From assembly GCA_037952775.1 (NCBI GenBank), contig JBANAY010000003.1:9734001-9798000 (forward strand): 64,000 nt of DNA. Direction: 5' to 3'. Under the pieces are notes generated by a model. That model saw only the letters and a program-made list of their open reading frames with translations, had not been told where the DNA came from and ran no database searches. Position 1 is the first letter of the stretch, and each line of letters opens with the position of its first letter. The stretch is from Clonostachys chloroleuca. Taxonomy: Eukaryota > Ascomycota > Sordariomycetes > Hypocreales > Bionectriaceae. The translations under genes were made by a program, and so were the position numbers. Positions 32,133 through 42,254 of this stretch are shown in pieces.

Positions 32133-34111
32133 GTCTACTGGATTCCCTTCTCCCGGCGACGATTCGACACGGACGACCGATTAATGCGCCGTCGCCGAAG
32201 GAGATGTTGAGCCGAGAACCCCGGTCAGTCTATGCAGGACCCATTCCGCTACTCGGCTGATCAACCTTATAGCCGGTCGGAAAATCTCCTATTTCAACAA
32301 AACTAGTCCTCTTGACGTACTTATATTTAATAGCTCCTCTGGAAGATTGTAGGAGGAGCTCTTCTACGACAAGCTCTCCACGTGATGCACAAAATGTCTC
32401 CCAAAATACAGCCCCAACATCAGAGCTCCGGTTGTCCAGTACCCCAGTTTCCAAAAAGCTTGGCATTTACCTAACTTGGACTGCAAGGTTTCTCGAATTC
32501 CAATTCACGGCGCTCGCTTTTGCTTTCGAGTACTCTTACTGTCGAGTGTAATCTGATAGGAATGCGCATGCCGTCCCTCGTAATTGGGAGCTCCATTGTA
32601 AGTATTTGGCACGCTTCTTCCTCATCAAATTATCCCGGCGTTTGTTTATTTGAGACTCAAGAATGGGCTGAGTTTTTGACCCACTTTCCATTTCGGGTGA
32701 AAAGCCGGAACACGACGGATTTCCGAACGCGTAACCCTCAACTTTCATGGTATTCATCTACGAACCAAGCGAGCCTTTGATAATAGATTAGCTGGGCTTC
32801 AGCAAAGTAAGCTCATGATAAGCCTCATGCTCTTCTCTTTAACTTCAGGCACCCATCAAGCGATTCAACGAAGCAACGAAGCAACCAACATCTAAGACTC
32901 TTCGGCATCGGAAAAGACTGGCCCGTCTTTCCGGTTAATCGAATTTCCGTCTCAGGGTAACTCTCACCCCAGAATGCTGACAAAGCAGTAGTTGCGTGGG
33001 GGTCACACTACCCTATACATGATGCAAAGAGCACAAATTCAGTTCAAACTTTTGAGATTTCTATATGTCACTAACAAGAGAATCTATCTCTTCAATATGT
33101 ATAGGAAGGGTAGTTATTAAAGTGACGGGTTCCCTGGTTCCAGGAGTTACTCTTCAATATCCGAAAGTGACAGATTGTGTTAACCGTCAACATAATGCGG
33201 ATTCAGTAGTGTAAACTTCAACCATCTGAGTTTGATATGAGTGACTACAAGATTTCAGGCGCATAGTTTCAAAACTGCACCAAAAATAGTCTCAAAACAT
33301 TGAACTTGTGATGTATAATTTAGTATAATGTGTTGTGTTATTGCCTATACGGAGATTCTAAGAATCCAGGGAACCTACCAGAGTTCCACAAGATCGGAAC
33401 CCTAAAGCTTGCTTCGGCGTTTACAAAACCAAAGAAAACCAACCAAGGCTCAGATACCGAGTGACCGGCCCTGAAGATAGAATCAAACATCCCCAACCCG
33501 CCTCCAACGGTGGTCTAACAGAGGATACTGTTCCCGCTCAGTTAACAAGCAGAGGCCAGTCGGGGTTGGCACTTCTAGCTTGAGCGTAACTTGGTACCGC
33601 GTCGGCATTCGGATGTGTGTGTGTGTTCCGGGCTTGGGACCGGGGGGCGGGAACGAACTGGGCTTGCGTGAGAGAAACGAGTACGAGAAGTTGGAAACAG
33701 TCGTGTATAGTTGAAACGGGGTTGTTTTTGCGATGCGAATCGTATGAGAGGAATGAACTTCGACTTCCGAATTCTCTGGAAACGTGCGGACTTAGCAGCG
33801 CCGGCAGCGAAGTCCGATGGTGATATACCCCGGAGTTCTGGACAAATGTAAAATGTTTCAGGGAGGGATCGTCAACCTCGTCGCTAAAATAGCCCCCGTC
33901 GGCTGTGTTCTTGGACAGGGTTCAGCCGTGATGCAACAGCAATTGTACTGAGTAAAAGTAATGCGTCAAATTTCAAGTGTATAGAATAAACTATTGGAAA
34001 TGAATATATAAGAAACAGCTTTCCCATGTGATTTGTAGTCTTGTCTATCAACGGCCCGAACAACTCATCATCTAATTATTCTCCCTTTTCGATGATCTCC
34101 TAACTTCGAAC
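32133..34111. other. Long divergent intergenic region
   Basis: About 2 kb between the 1655-residue gene (-) and the hydrolase (+). The first few hundred bases are the promoter of the large gene; the last few hundred contain a TATA-like box for the hydrolase. A 10-bp sequence, GGTTCCCTGG near 33128, recurs inverted near 33367, but without further symmetry. No coding segment is supported. Confidence 0.55.
34005..34012 (+). promoter_or_regulatory. TATA-like box of the hydrolase gene
   Basis: TATATAAG about 100 bp upstream of the ATG at 34112. Together with the downstream signal-peptide-like start it supports placing the gene start at 34112 rather than at the later in-frame position used by the long frame. 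Confidence 0.5.
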
Positions 34112-35408
34112 ATGAAAGCTTCCACGATTCTCAACATTTCGTTTCTCCAGGTGGTGTCGAACTTATACCTCGCCGAAGCTGCGATTGCGGAGCAGGAGCC
34201 AATACGACTTCTTAGTGAAGACCCTACCTTGCATTTCGAAATTCTCGGCGGCCTCGGGCAGGCTATCGGCGAAAGGAAGTGACATAGCTCCCCTCCTCGC
34301 AGCTGCAAAAGATATCAAAGTTGGAGACTTTGAAACATTCTCTAAAGTGTTATTCAAGCTTGCAAATAAGACGAAGTCCCAGGCCCTGGACCCTACTCGC
34401 GCGTACGACCCTATCAATGTGAGAGACACTTGGTTCTCCGTGGCAAACTACTTTCGCCGTGCGGACGGCTTCACTAAGGGCAGCTGGGACAACCCGAATA
34501 TCAAAGAATATTGGGACGAGCAGCTCGCCGCCTTCAACAAAGGCCTGGCAGCGTTGCCTATCCCTGGGGAGCGTGTTCAGATCCCCGCCGACAACTTTAT
34601 TATTGAGGCTATTTGGTACTCCGCAGACAAGGTTAAAAAGAAGAGGCCAACATTGATCATTGGCAATGGGTATGACGCCGCACAGGAGGATTTATACCAT
34701 ATCATGGTCGTGCATGCATGGGCTCTTGGATGGAACGCCTTAACATACGAAGGCCCGGGACAGCCCACCGTTCGGAGAAGCCAGGATCTCGGTTTCATCC
34801 CCGACCGGGAGCGCGTTGTTACACCTGCTGTCGACTATGTATTGAATGAAAAATCCGACGAGGTTGATACTGAGCGATTGGCTCTGTACGGAAATTCTAT
34901 GGGTGGCTACTTAGCAGCCCGAGCTGGAGCATTTGAGCTGCGGCTAAAAGCTGTGGCTTTGAATGGCGGCGTATTCTCTGTTCACGACTCATACAAAGCA
35001 CAGCTTCCTAATGACCCTTTGGAGATTTATGAAGCAGGTAAAAAAGAGGAATTTGACCAAGCCGCACTATCACTGCTTACTCTCAACTCCACTGTCCCAA
35101 CTAGTATTCGTTGGGTTCTCAAACACGGACTTTGGGCTTTCAAGACCAAATCCCCATATGAATTCTTCAAGAAAATAGAGCAATATACCCTGGAGGGCAT
35201 AACTGACCGTATTGATATGCCCGTCTCCGTTGCTGATGCCGAATTCGAAGGGTTCTTCAAGGGCGAACCACAGCGAGTGAAGGATACACTGGGTGACAAG
35301 GCTACTTTCCATCTCTTCTCTGGCGAAGCCGGGTACCACACTCAGTCCGGGGCCTTTCAAGAAATGACTCGCGTGATCTTTGGCTGGCTTCATCAGACGC
35401 TGGGCTAA
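34112..35408 (+). pseudogene. FrsA/DUF1100-type alpha/beta hydrolase split by one extra base
   Basis: The ATG at 34112 opens a 56-codon frame with a signal-peptide-like start (MKASTILNISFLQVV) and the family block LHFEILGGLGQAIGE, then stops at 34280-34282. The rest, GSDIAPLLAAAKDIKVGDFE and onward, lies in the next frame to 35408. Removing one A from the AAA at 34272-34274 joins them into 431 residues. The main part has RAYDPINVRDTWFSVANYFRRADGF, the nucleophile elbow LYGNSMGGY and a late GYHTQSGAF with the probable catalytic His. These mark the 2,6-dihydropseudooxynicotine-hydrolase/FrsA-like branch of carbon-carbon or ester hydrolases. The catalytic part is intact, so initiation inside the second frame could still give a folded but leaderless enzyme. 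The substrate is unknown. Pseudogene versus consensus error is open. Confidence 0.75.
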
Positions 35409-36723
35409 AGATTTTCTGCGCCGTTTGAAAACTTTGATGGGTGTGCTGGAGATGATCTTGGATGCTGTACGGTGTGTAGGATGACATGGGCAAGGGGGAG
35501 AGGGGGATGGAGGCACTCTTCCAGATATAGACACTTGAACATATTAGAACGGGAGTTCAAGTTAGTTTTGGAGTTGAGTATACTCCAACGCGATGGTTTA
35601 CGCTGAGGTCTCATAGCTTGACAAAAAAGTTAGGTGGATAGTGATAACAAAACAGTTCTACTTGACACATATCTTTAAAGCAAGTGTACGATGACGGGCC
35701 CGGTTAGATATTTGCTTAGTAAGTGTTCCATAGATATTATGACCGGGGTGGAGGCTGTGAAATAAAGCCTCGGTAGCAAAAACAAGACTGGTGGCAATCT
35801 TAGCTGCCTAAGCATTACAAGCACCAGACTGCTCGGAGGTGATGTAATGCTCACGGCGGTGAGATTCAGAGTGCCTAGATTGGAACATGAAGGTTTGATT
35901 CCACAAGATTAAGTTTTAACGCAAGTCCTCTTGATCGGATAATTAACTTCTGTGCCGAATATCTGGTATTCAGGTGCCGTTATAATTAGACTGCTATATC
36001 ACGTGTAATAGTGTCAGCTAAGTAGCTTACTGCCCGAGTGTGCCGTGAGGACTGCTCATCTCATTGTTAGGCTCGGGGAGGCCCATTATAGCCATGTTTT
36101 TTATGCTACGTAGCAATGTTAGCATTTGACATGGCGTGCAAGAATGGGGTCCAAAAACCAAATTTTTGTCATGAAGCACTTTGGTTGATCACGAAGAGCC
36201 GTTTTGCGTCCAAATCTTAAGCGTAGTCATGCAAATGTACGCCACGGCCAGCTTGAAAATAGCACCAATACCAATGGCAAGTCTCTCCCGCGCGAGGTGG
36301 CTTAGCTGCGAAACATCCACTGCCATGGAGGCGGAGCCGGATGGTGAGCTTGCCGGTAAGCAAGATCAAATGCGGGTAAGTTTTGGTCAGCTCGTATCTA
36401 GTAAGAGAGGGAGTGTGCCGATGGAATCGATTTTTAGCAAGACCCATCAGCTAAGAGATGAAATTGGGATAGACAAAAAAGTACTATAAAGCTTCACTTC
36501 TTCCAGCTGCATGTACGGAACATTCAGCACCATCTTCTCAGCATCTCATCTGTCTTTCAATCATACAATCAGTATCCTTTTCAGTTTGGTTTTCTCTAAG
36601 TTTTGATATCCATTCCTCTTCTTCTAATCATCACTTAATACAAGCAAAACTTGACTCTTGCTTTGGTTCGAAAATCCAGCATTGAAACAACAACACTGCT
36701 CATTCCGGATCCCAACCTTAGCC
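35409..36723. other. Intergenic, promoter of the Cys-repeat gene
   Basis: About 1.3 kb. A TATA-like CTATAAAGC at 36484-36492 and a long pyrimidine-rich leader (about 36495-36660) precede the secreted repeat protein. Short frames have no motifs. Confidence 0.6.
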
Positions 36724-37454
36724 ATGCAATACCTCAGCATCATCGCCCTGACCATCGCCTTGGCTGGCGTTAGCAACGCGGCCCCTCATGTTACTCGGCA
36801 GGCCATCAACGGTTCTGACTGTGGATTTGATTTCCAGTGCAAGAGCAACAACTGCCTGAATGGTATCTGCCAGGACCCTTCCCGTGGGGCTGTCAATGGC
36901 TCCGACTGCGGGTTTGATAGTCAATGCCGCAGTGGAAACTGCCAGGATGGAATCTGCCAAGACCCCAAGCCAAAGCAGACCACGGGATCAGCTATTAATG
37001 GCTCCGACTGCAGCTTCAACGACCAATGTCTGAGCGGGAACTGCAAGGGGGCATCTGCCAGGCTCTCAACAACGGAACAGCCATCAACGGTTCTGATTTC
37101 AGTTTCAATGACCAATGCCTCAGCGGAAGCTGCCAGAATGGTACATGCCAGGACCAAAAGCCTAAGCCGAGTGGTGGCTCGGCTGTTAATGGCTCTGACT
37201 GCGGATTCGATGATCAGTGTCTGAGCGGAAATTGTCAGGATGGTATTTGCCAAAACCCTAAACGTGGATCAGCTATAAACGGCTCGGACTGTGGCTTTGA
37301 TGATCAGTGTTTGAGTGGAAACTGCCAGAATGGTATTTGCCAAGATCCTAAGCGTGGATTAGCAATCAATGGTTCAGACTGCGGGTTTGATGATCAGTGC
37401 TTGAGTGGAAACTGCCAGAATGGTATTTGTCAAGATCCTCGTGGTGGAGCTTAG
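36724..37454 (+). pseudogene. Secreted seven-repeat Cys-rich protein with a frameshift in repeat 3
   Basis: The ATG at 36724 starts a signal peptide (MQYLSIIALTIALAGVSNA), followed by seven tandem units of about 28-34 residues. Each begins A(I/V)NGSDCGFD and carries four Cys spaced C-x5-C-x4-C-x4-C (CGFDDQCLSGNCQNGIC type), with linkers of DPKRG or longer PKPK-rich form. The compact spacing suggests one small disulfide knot per unit; NGSD offers an N-glycosylation site (N-G-S) in each. Repeats 5-7 are nearly identical, so expansion was recent. In repeat 3, the G5 run at 37047-37051 is one base short: the first frame leaves at NCKGAS and the second resumes at GGICQ. Adding one G gives 243 residues. 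Repeat 4 has Phe in place of the first Cys. The function is unknown; a secreted effector-like or wall role is possible. If the shift is real, only about two and a half repeats are made. Confidence 0.8.
36805..37454 (+). repeat. Seven tandem ~85-100 bp coding repeats
   Basis: The DNA repeats underlie the Cys-rich protein. Units 5, 6 and 7 (about 37180-37454) are the most alike and differ at few positions; units 1-4 are more diverged and have variable linkers. The C-x5-C-x4-C-x4-C code is kept in all units except unit 4. Confidence 0.88.
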
Positions 37455-38338
37455 GAACTTTTCAGTGACCATAGATGCAATTTCATCATCAATGGTGTCA
37501 TCAACATCATTGATACACGAAAGCCAGGCGGCCGTTGCTGAGGCTCCGGTGTGTGATGGGCACGGGTGCAAGGTCATAACGTACCACTTGAATACGTCAT
37601 GGTGCGGTGAGTAGGTTTTCGGTCTTTTTCCGGGGAGATCGCGTTTGATATTGAGACTTTGATTTTGTTTTTGGTTTTAGATTAGCTTTGACTTAGATTT
37701 ATCATTAGAGTAGACGGTAGCTGAGTAATTTGATTAGACTGTTTGTTCATACGACGTTTATTGTTAAGATTAATACAGTTTGCTCTTTAGGATCTCCAGA
37801 GGTGAACCATGGTAGCTAAATTGTGTTCTCGAAGAGGAGAATGCGTATATCTTTTGCCCTCTATTGGATAGTCCGGGCATGACACTTCTCCTAGGCCACT
37901 CGAATTCCGACCAACAGGCCGCAATGGACAGAAAGCACCCGGAAGAGTCATTGAAAAGGTTGACAAGACCCCAGTCTCCAGCCTGTTGGACGCTGTATTA
38001 GCATAAGGAAACAGAGAAATGGCTTTCGAGATATGCGGACCCAACACATTAATTGGACCGCCCCTCTGTTCTGCCTTGGATTGTGCACGTTCCTTGTGGA
38101 AGATATTATGATGGCAAAATACCCACGATTACGAGCTGAATCTGTAGACAAGTTCAAGTTTTATTGTGGTTTTCAGTTACATGTGAGATATCGGCCTGCC
38201 TCAGGCTGTTTAGTTTGACTAGAAACCGTTCGAATACTGCTCCAACCCCAAATTTGAGCTTGGAATTCCTGTTTTTTTCTAACAGTCTCAGGCCATTCCA
38301 TGAGCAATGTCAAACTCGGGTGTCACAAGCGACTCCAT
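37455..38338. other. Convergent intergenic region
   Basis: About 880 bp between the 3' ends of the Cys-repeat gene (+) and the pectate lyase (-). It is AT-rich around 37660-37790, as expected for 3' UTRs, and nothing else is recognised. Confidence 0.6.
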
Positions 38339-39129
38339 TTAACAGGTAGGCAACTTGGAAAGCTTTCCTTGACCTCCCAGGCAGTTAGCAGTGGTGCTGA
38401 CCTTCTCACTCTTGCCGTCTCCCTTCTTAACACCCTTGTATTCCTGGCAAACCTTCTTAGTAACACCACAAGAGTTGCTAATGGTAGCAGTGTCGCCGTA
38501 GTTGGAGTTGATGCCGGTCAGGTCGGACTTGAGCGTGTTGGCGCGGACATTGGAAACAACAACGTGACGAGGACCACCATTGTTGGTACAGTCGCCACAG
38601 CTACGGTAGAGTTTGCCGACATTGACAACAGTATAGTCACGGATAGTGACAGTTCCACGGCCATTGTGCTGGACGACCTTATCGTCGGCGTTCTGGGCTC
38701 CACCACCCTGAATGAGGACATCGCCGGTTCCGAGGGCCGAGACGGCATCTGATAGCATCAATAAGTTAGGAAACAAAATTTTCTAGTCAGCAAATTCGTG
38801 GGAAACTTACCCTCGCAGACATCACGGAACCACACGTTTTTCAGGGTACATGCACCCTCGCAGTGAACACCCTCGAGCTGACGAGCGCCAATGATGACGT
38901 TGGACAAGGTGGCGCCGTTCTTGAGAATGAAAACTGCATCCTTGTCGCCGTTCTCGCCGCTCTTGCAAGCAACACCACGGTCAAACTCGCGGTTTCCAAG
39001 ATCGACCGATCCACTGATGACGGAAGGCTGAGAAAGGGCAACAACATCCCCAACTCGTGTGGGAATGTTGAGAGTCTGGGCAGAAGCCAGGCCGCAAGAA
39101 AGAAGAATGGCAAGGGTATTGTACTTCAT
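38339..39129 (-). CDS. Pectate lyase, polysaccharide lyase family 3
   Basis: Exons 39129-38811 and 38748-38339 flank a 62-bp intron (GTAAGT donor, ATCAG acceptor) and encode 242 residues, the usual length for PL3. A signal peptide ([18 protein letters not shown]) is followed by the PL3 beta-helix: [48 protein letters not shown], then across the splice [34 protein letters not shown] and [17 protein letters not shown]. The many Cys and the Lys/Arg/Asp residues of the calcium-dependent active-site face are present. It should cleave de-esterified pectin by beta-elimination outside the cell. A TATATAAG box lies about 115 bp upstream. No lesions were seen, and this is one of the surest genes here. 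Confidence 0.95.
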
Positions 39130-41050
39130 CGTGATTTGTTTGCTGTTATGGATCCTTGATCTGGATTGGTACGTGTTGATTCAAGACTGTTTGGTTCACT
39201 GATGTTATTGCACTTCATTATTTCGTCTCGGATTGATCTTTCCTTATATACTCTTCAATATTGTGATTATGCTAACTATATTGCAGATGCTGGTAGTTAA
39301 GCTCTGATTGGAGGAATATTTCCCGATAGCTCTCTCACCAACAATGCAACCTGAGACAAGAAGCTATCCTAACGCTGTCTCAACTAACATGCCACGGAAC
39401 AAAACAAATGAAGCAAGAATGGAATAACCACTGCAACTCTTAGCGGGCCGCAAATTATAATTCACCCGATTTTCAGGGGGTCAGACTCTTGACGTGCAAC
39501 TTTATTTTGTAACACGAGGGTTTCAAGCTCAATCCTTCCAATCGTATTCGCTCGGCATGATGCTCGGAATGTCACCTGTCGCTATTTTGTTTCACGCTAA
39601 CGGGATGTGGGAGGAGAAACGGACAAAATTGAGCAACGAGCCAAAATGGGCGACGGAAAGTGACCCCACGGCTTCCGTGATGTTCAAGACCTAAAAGTAC
39701 GAGCTTATTTATTAACATCGTATACCAAATTATTGATTCTTGGCAAAGGACCAATTCTTGGCAAAAGACTGCTTCGAATGTGCGACTCTAGTTTCTCCAC
39801 CACTAAGTGTTGAGAAAAGGAGCGCCAAGAGGAGAAAGAAAAACTCCGTGTAGCAGTGTCAAAAGACCGTTTCCTGATTCTCTCAGATCAACAATAATGA
39901 TGCTGCCTTGGGTTAAGAGGCTGTGCAGTGTTTATAGTCGCACGTATCCGAGCGAGGTAAATGTCCTTTGGGGGAGGTAATGGGAATTCACATATGATCA
40001 GATATTGGCAAGTCTCGAGGCACTACCCAAGTAGGCATCTAAATCAGCAACGCGGGGAAAAGCTATGAATGTTTCAGGCATGATTACCTAGATCATGTTC
40101 CATTTCAGGATTATGAGCGTGCAAATTTGCCATAAGAAGCTTAGTGCTCGCCTCATTATTGCCTAATGTGTTATCCAAGATTGAGTAGGGGCTCTGAGGT
40201 AGCAAGTGTGGTGATCGGGTCTGTTACCGATTGGATGGTAGGCCTTGCACCCAATGAATGCAGCTGTTGGGGCTCTGAGTTATCACGGCGTAAAATGAAT
40301 CTTGTCTCGGTTAAGAGGCCTGAACTAGCCACGGTCATGTTGCTCGTCGAGTATAGGTCTCACACGCATAATGTCTCGACAGACCCCTGGCACTTTTTCT
40401 CTTGCTAGACGTAGCCATAAATGTATCTGGTGTTTATTTTGTTTAAGCCCCCTGCGTGGCCGGTCCTATTGCCATTCTATAGCCTACTGTTTTACGTTCA
40501 ACCTCAGGGACCAAGAGATGAGTGGCAAGATTTGAAGTCCACATCGTCTTTAGCTTCCGTGGAACCATCAAAGCATACGAGAAGAGGATATTCTACAATA
40601 TCTTCCACGTGTTCTCTGGGGCTGAGATGCGTTCCCCACGGCAAGGCTGAGCACTTGTACGGGTGTATCATGCTCTCGACTGGGGCAAGTATGCCGATCA
40701 CTTGCATGGATAATGAAGCGGTTGATTTTTCCGTAGTTTTCTGATAGAAAACTTGACCTGGCACATTCGGATTGTTTGAGCCACTGCTCTGTGCACCCCA
40801 ACGAACGAGAAGGTGCAGAGGCAAAGATCACTCTTCTGGGCCATGCGGAAAATACCATATCATAGAACTTTGAAAGAGTATCGAATTTAAGCAAAGCTGC
40901 CATTGGTATACCTAGTTTTGAACACTGATCAATACTACCCTCACTGGTTCCAGCAGAGTAGATATCGAGAGCGACATCGAATCTCATCTTGTGACCACCT
41001 GGTGTGGAAACAGCACCCCCTCAAAAAGTCTCGATGGCATTCAGAGTACC
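39130..41050. other. Intergenic, pectate lyase promoter
   Basis: About 1.9 kb. Its left end holds the pectate lyase promoter. Frames around 40421-40990 occur on both strands but overlap each other and show no motif, so I do not call them. No transposon or RNA gene was recognised. Confidence 0.55.
39243..39250 (-). promoter_or_regulatory. TATA box of the pectate lyase gene
   Basis: TATATAAG on the minus strand, 114-121 bp upstream of the pectate lyase ATG at 39129. The spacing is typical for highly inducible secreted enzymes of filamentous fungi. Confidence 0.55.
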
Positions 41051-42254
41051 TTAAGGGATTTCTCCAGTAACCGGATTGTCCCCAGGAAGTTTAGACAACG
41101 GACCATTCAATCCAACATCTTCCTCAGGCGCAGGAGTGGCGGGTACCTGGGCACTAGGTTGGCCAGCTTTCCCACCAGCGAGAACGGCGAGACTGCAGCC
41201 GGCACTATCAGGGCCACCTTCGCAAGTATCAAGTGCCGTCTCGAGCCTATCCTGGTCTGTCCAGCCTTGTAGGTAATCACCATGTAGTCCGTAGCCGCTG
41301 GCATCTCCATGGGCAAATACAAGACGGTTGGGGTTCTGGACTGAGCCTGTATCGTAGAAGAACTCGAAGAAGACAGACAAGATGGCTGTTGGGTGCGACT
41401 CAGGGCAGACTCCGCCGTTGTAGTCACCTATGGCTGGGAAGGCCATCTAAGGGTCACACTATTAGCCCGTCGATTCTGGCCGGGGCAGATCCGCTAGGGA
41501 TAACAACTTACATGGCTCTTGTGGTTGTCGGAGTCGAGATTCTTGCCATCCCAACATGACGGGAAGAAGGTCTCGGCACGGATCCGACCGCAAGGTAGGC
41601 GAGGGAGAGTCGGACGTTCACCTTCGTTGGGACCATCTAAACAAAAAGTCTGGATAGCACGTTGCGTAATGTCGGAACTATTGTACGTTCTGCCAAACAA
41701 TTAGAACTTTGTTCACGTAGATGAGACTGGGTAAAGTACCGGAGAAACGGGTTGCCGGTAACCATGCGAAGCCCCTGAGGAGGAGCTATAGGCTTCGGGG
41801 CAGTACCACAGTTGGTCCGTCCCGGAGCATAGTCACAAGCCCGTTCGATATAATATGCGACCTAAATCGACAAAGGCAGTTTATAAATACCAGTCTTGGG
41901 TGTTGGGCAGTGAGAAGACGATTCACTTACATTGCCTTCGAACTTGACAATTTCAAACTTGCCATCGGAGCGCTCGTGGTAGAGCTGAGGCTGCCAGTAA
42001 TTGCTGTTATCGAGAACCTTGTCGCAAGTGGTATTCTTCGCCGCGACAGCCTGCTCATTCGTCTCTGTCAGGGCAAAGTTGGTTCCCCCAGTTACAGCAT
42101 GAACGTGAGAGGAAATCTGGCCTGGAGAGACAATAGGGTCGCCTCGTTGAGTTGTCAATGGCTGACAATTGACGGTGAATAGCCTGTCACCATGCACGGC
42201 CGGGAAAAGACAGATGGCCAGAGCGGCCACAGTCTTCAACAATCGCGGACTCAT
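41051..42254 (-). CDS. DUF1996 secreted protein
   Basis: Four exons, 42254-41931, 41861-41740, 41689-41512 and 41446-41051, with introns of 69, 50 and 65 bp, encode 339 residues. A signal peptide (LLKTVAALAICLFPAVHG) precedes the DUF1996 signature: QRGDPIVSPGQISSHVHAVTGG, an LDNSNYWQPQLYH block, a FEGN-VAYYIERACDY segment across the first splice, RAETFFPSCWDGKNLDSDNHKSH, and FPAIGDYNGGVCPESHP across the last. SHVH and the NHKSH/CW-D blocks are the most conserved parts of the family and could bind a metal or a glycan. The family is secreted by many filamentous fungi; its biochemical role is not established. The C-terminal ~60 residues are Pro/Ala-rich with no WSC domain. A further in-frame ATG lies upstream at 42338, but 42254 starts the signal peptide. 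The gene is intact. Confidence 0.92.

Noticed and set aside
33128..33376. 10-bp inverted copies of GGTTCCCTGG about 240 bp apart, a possible MITE.
   Set aside because: Symmetry does not extend beyond ten bases and no target-site duplication is visible.
40421..40990. Overlapping frames on both strands.
   Set aside because: They oppose each other and none has a domain, signal peptide or splice structure.
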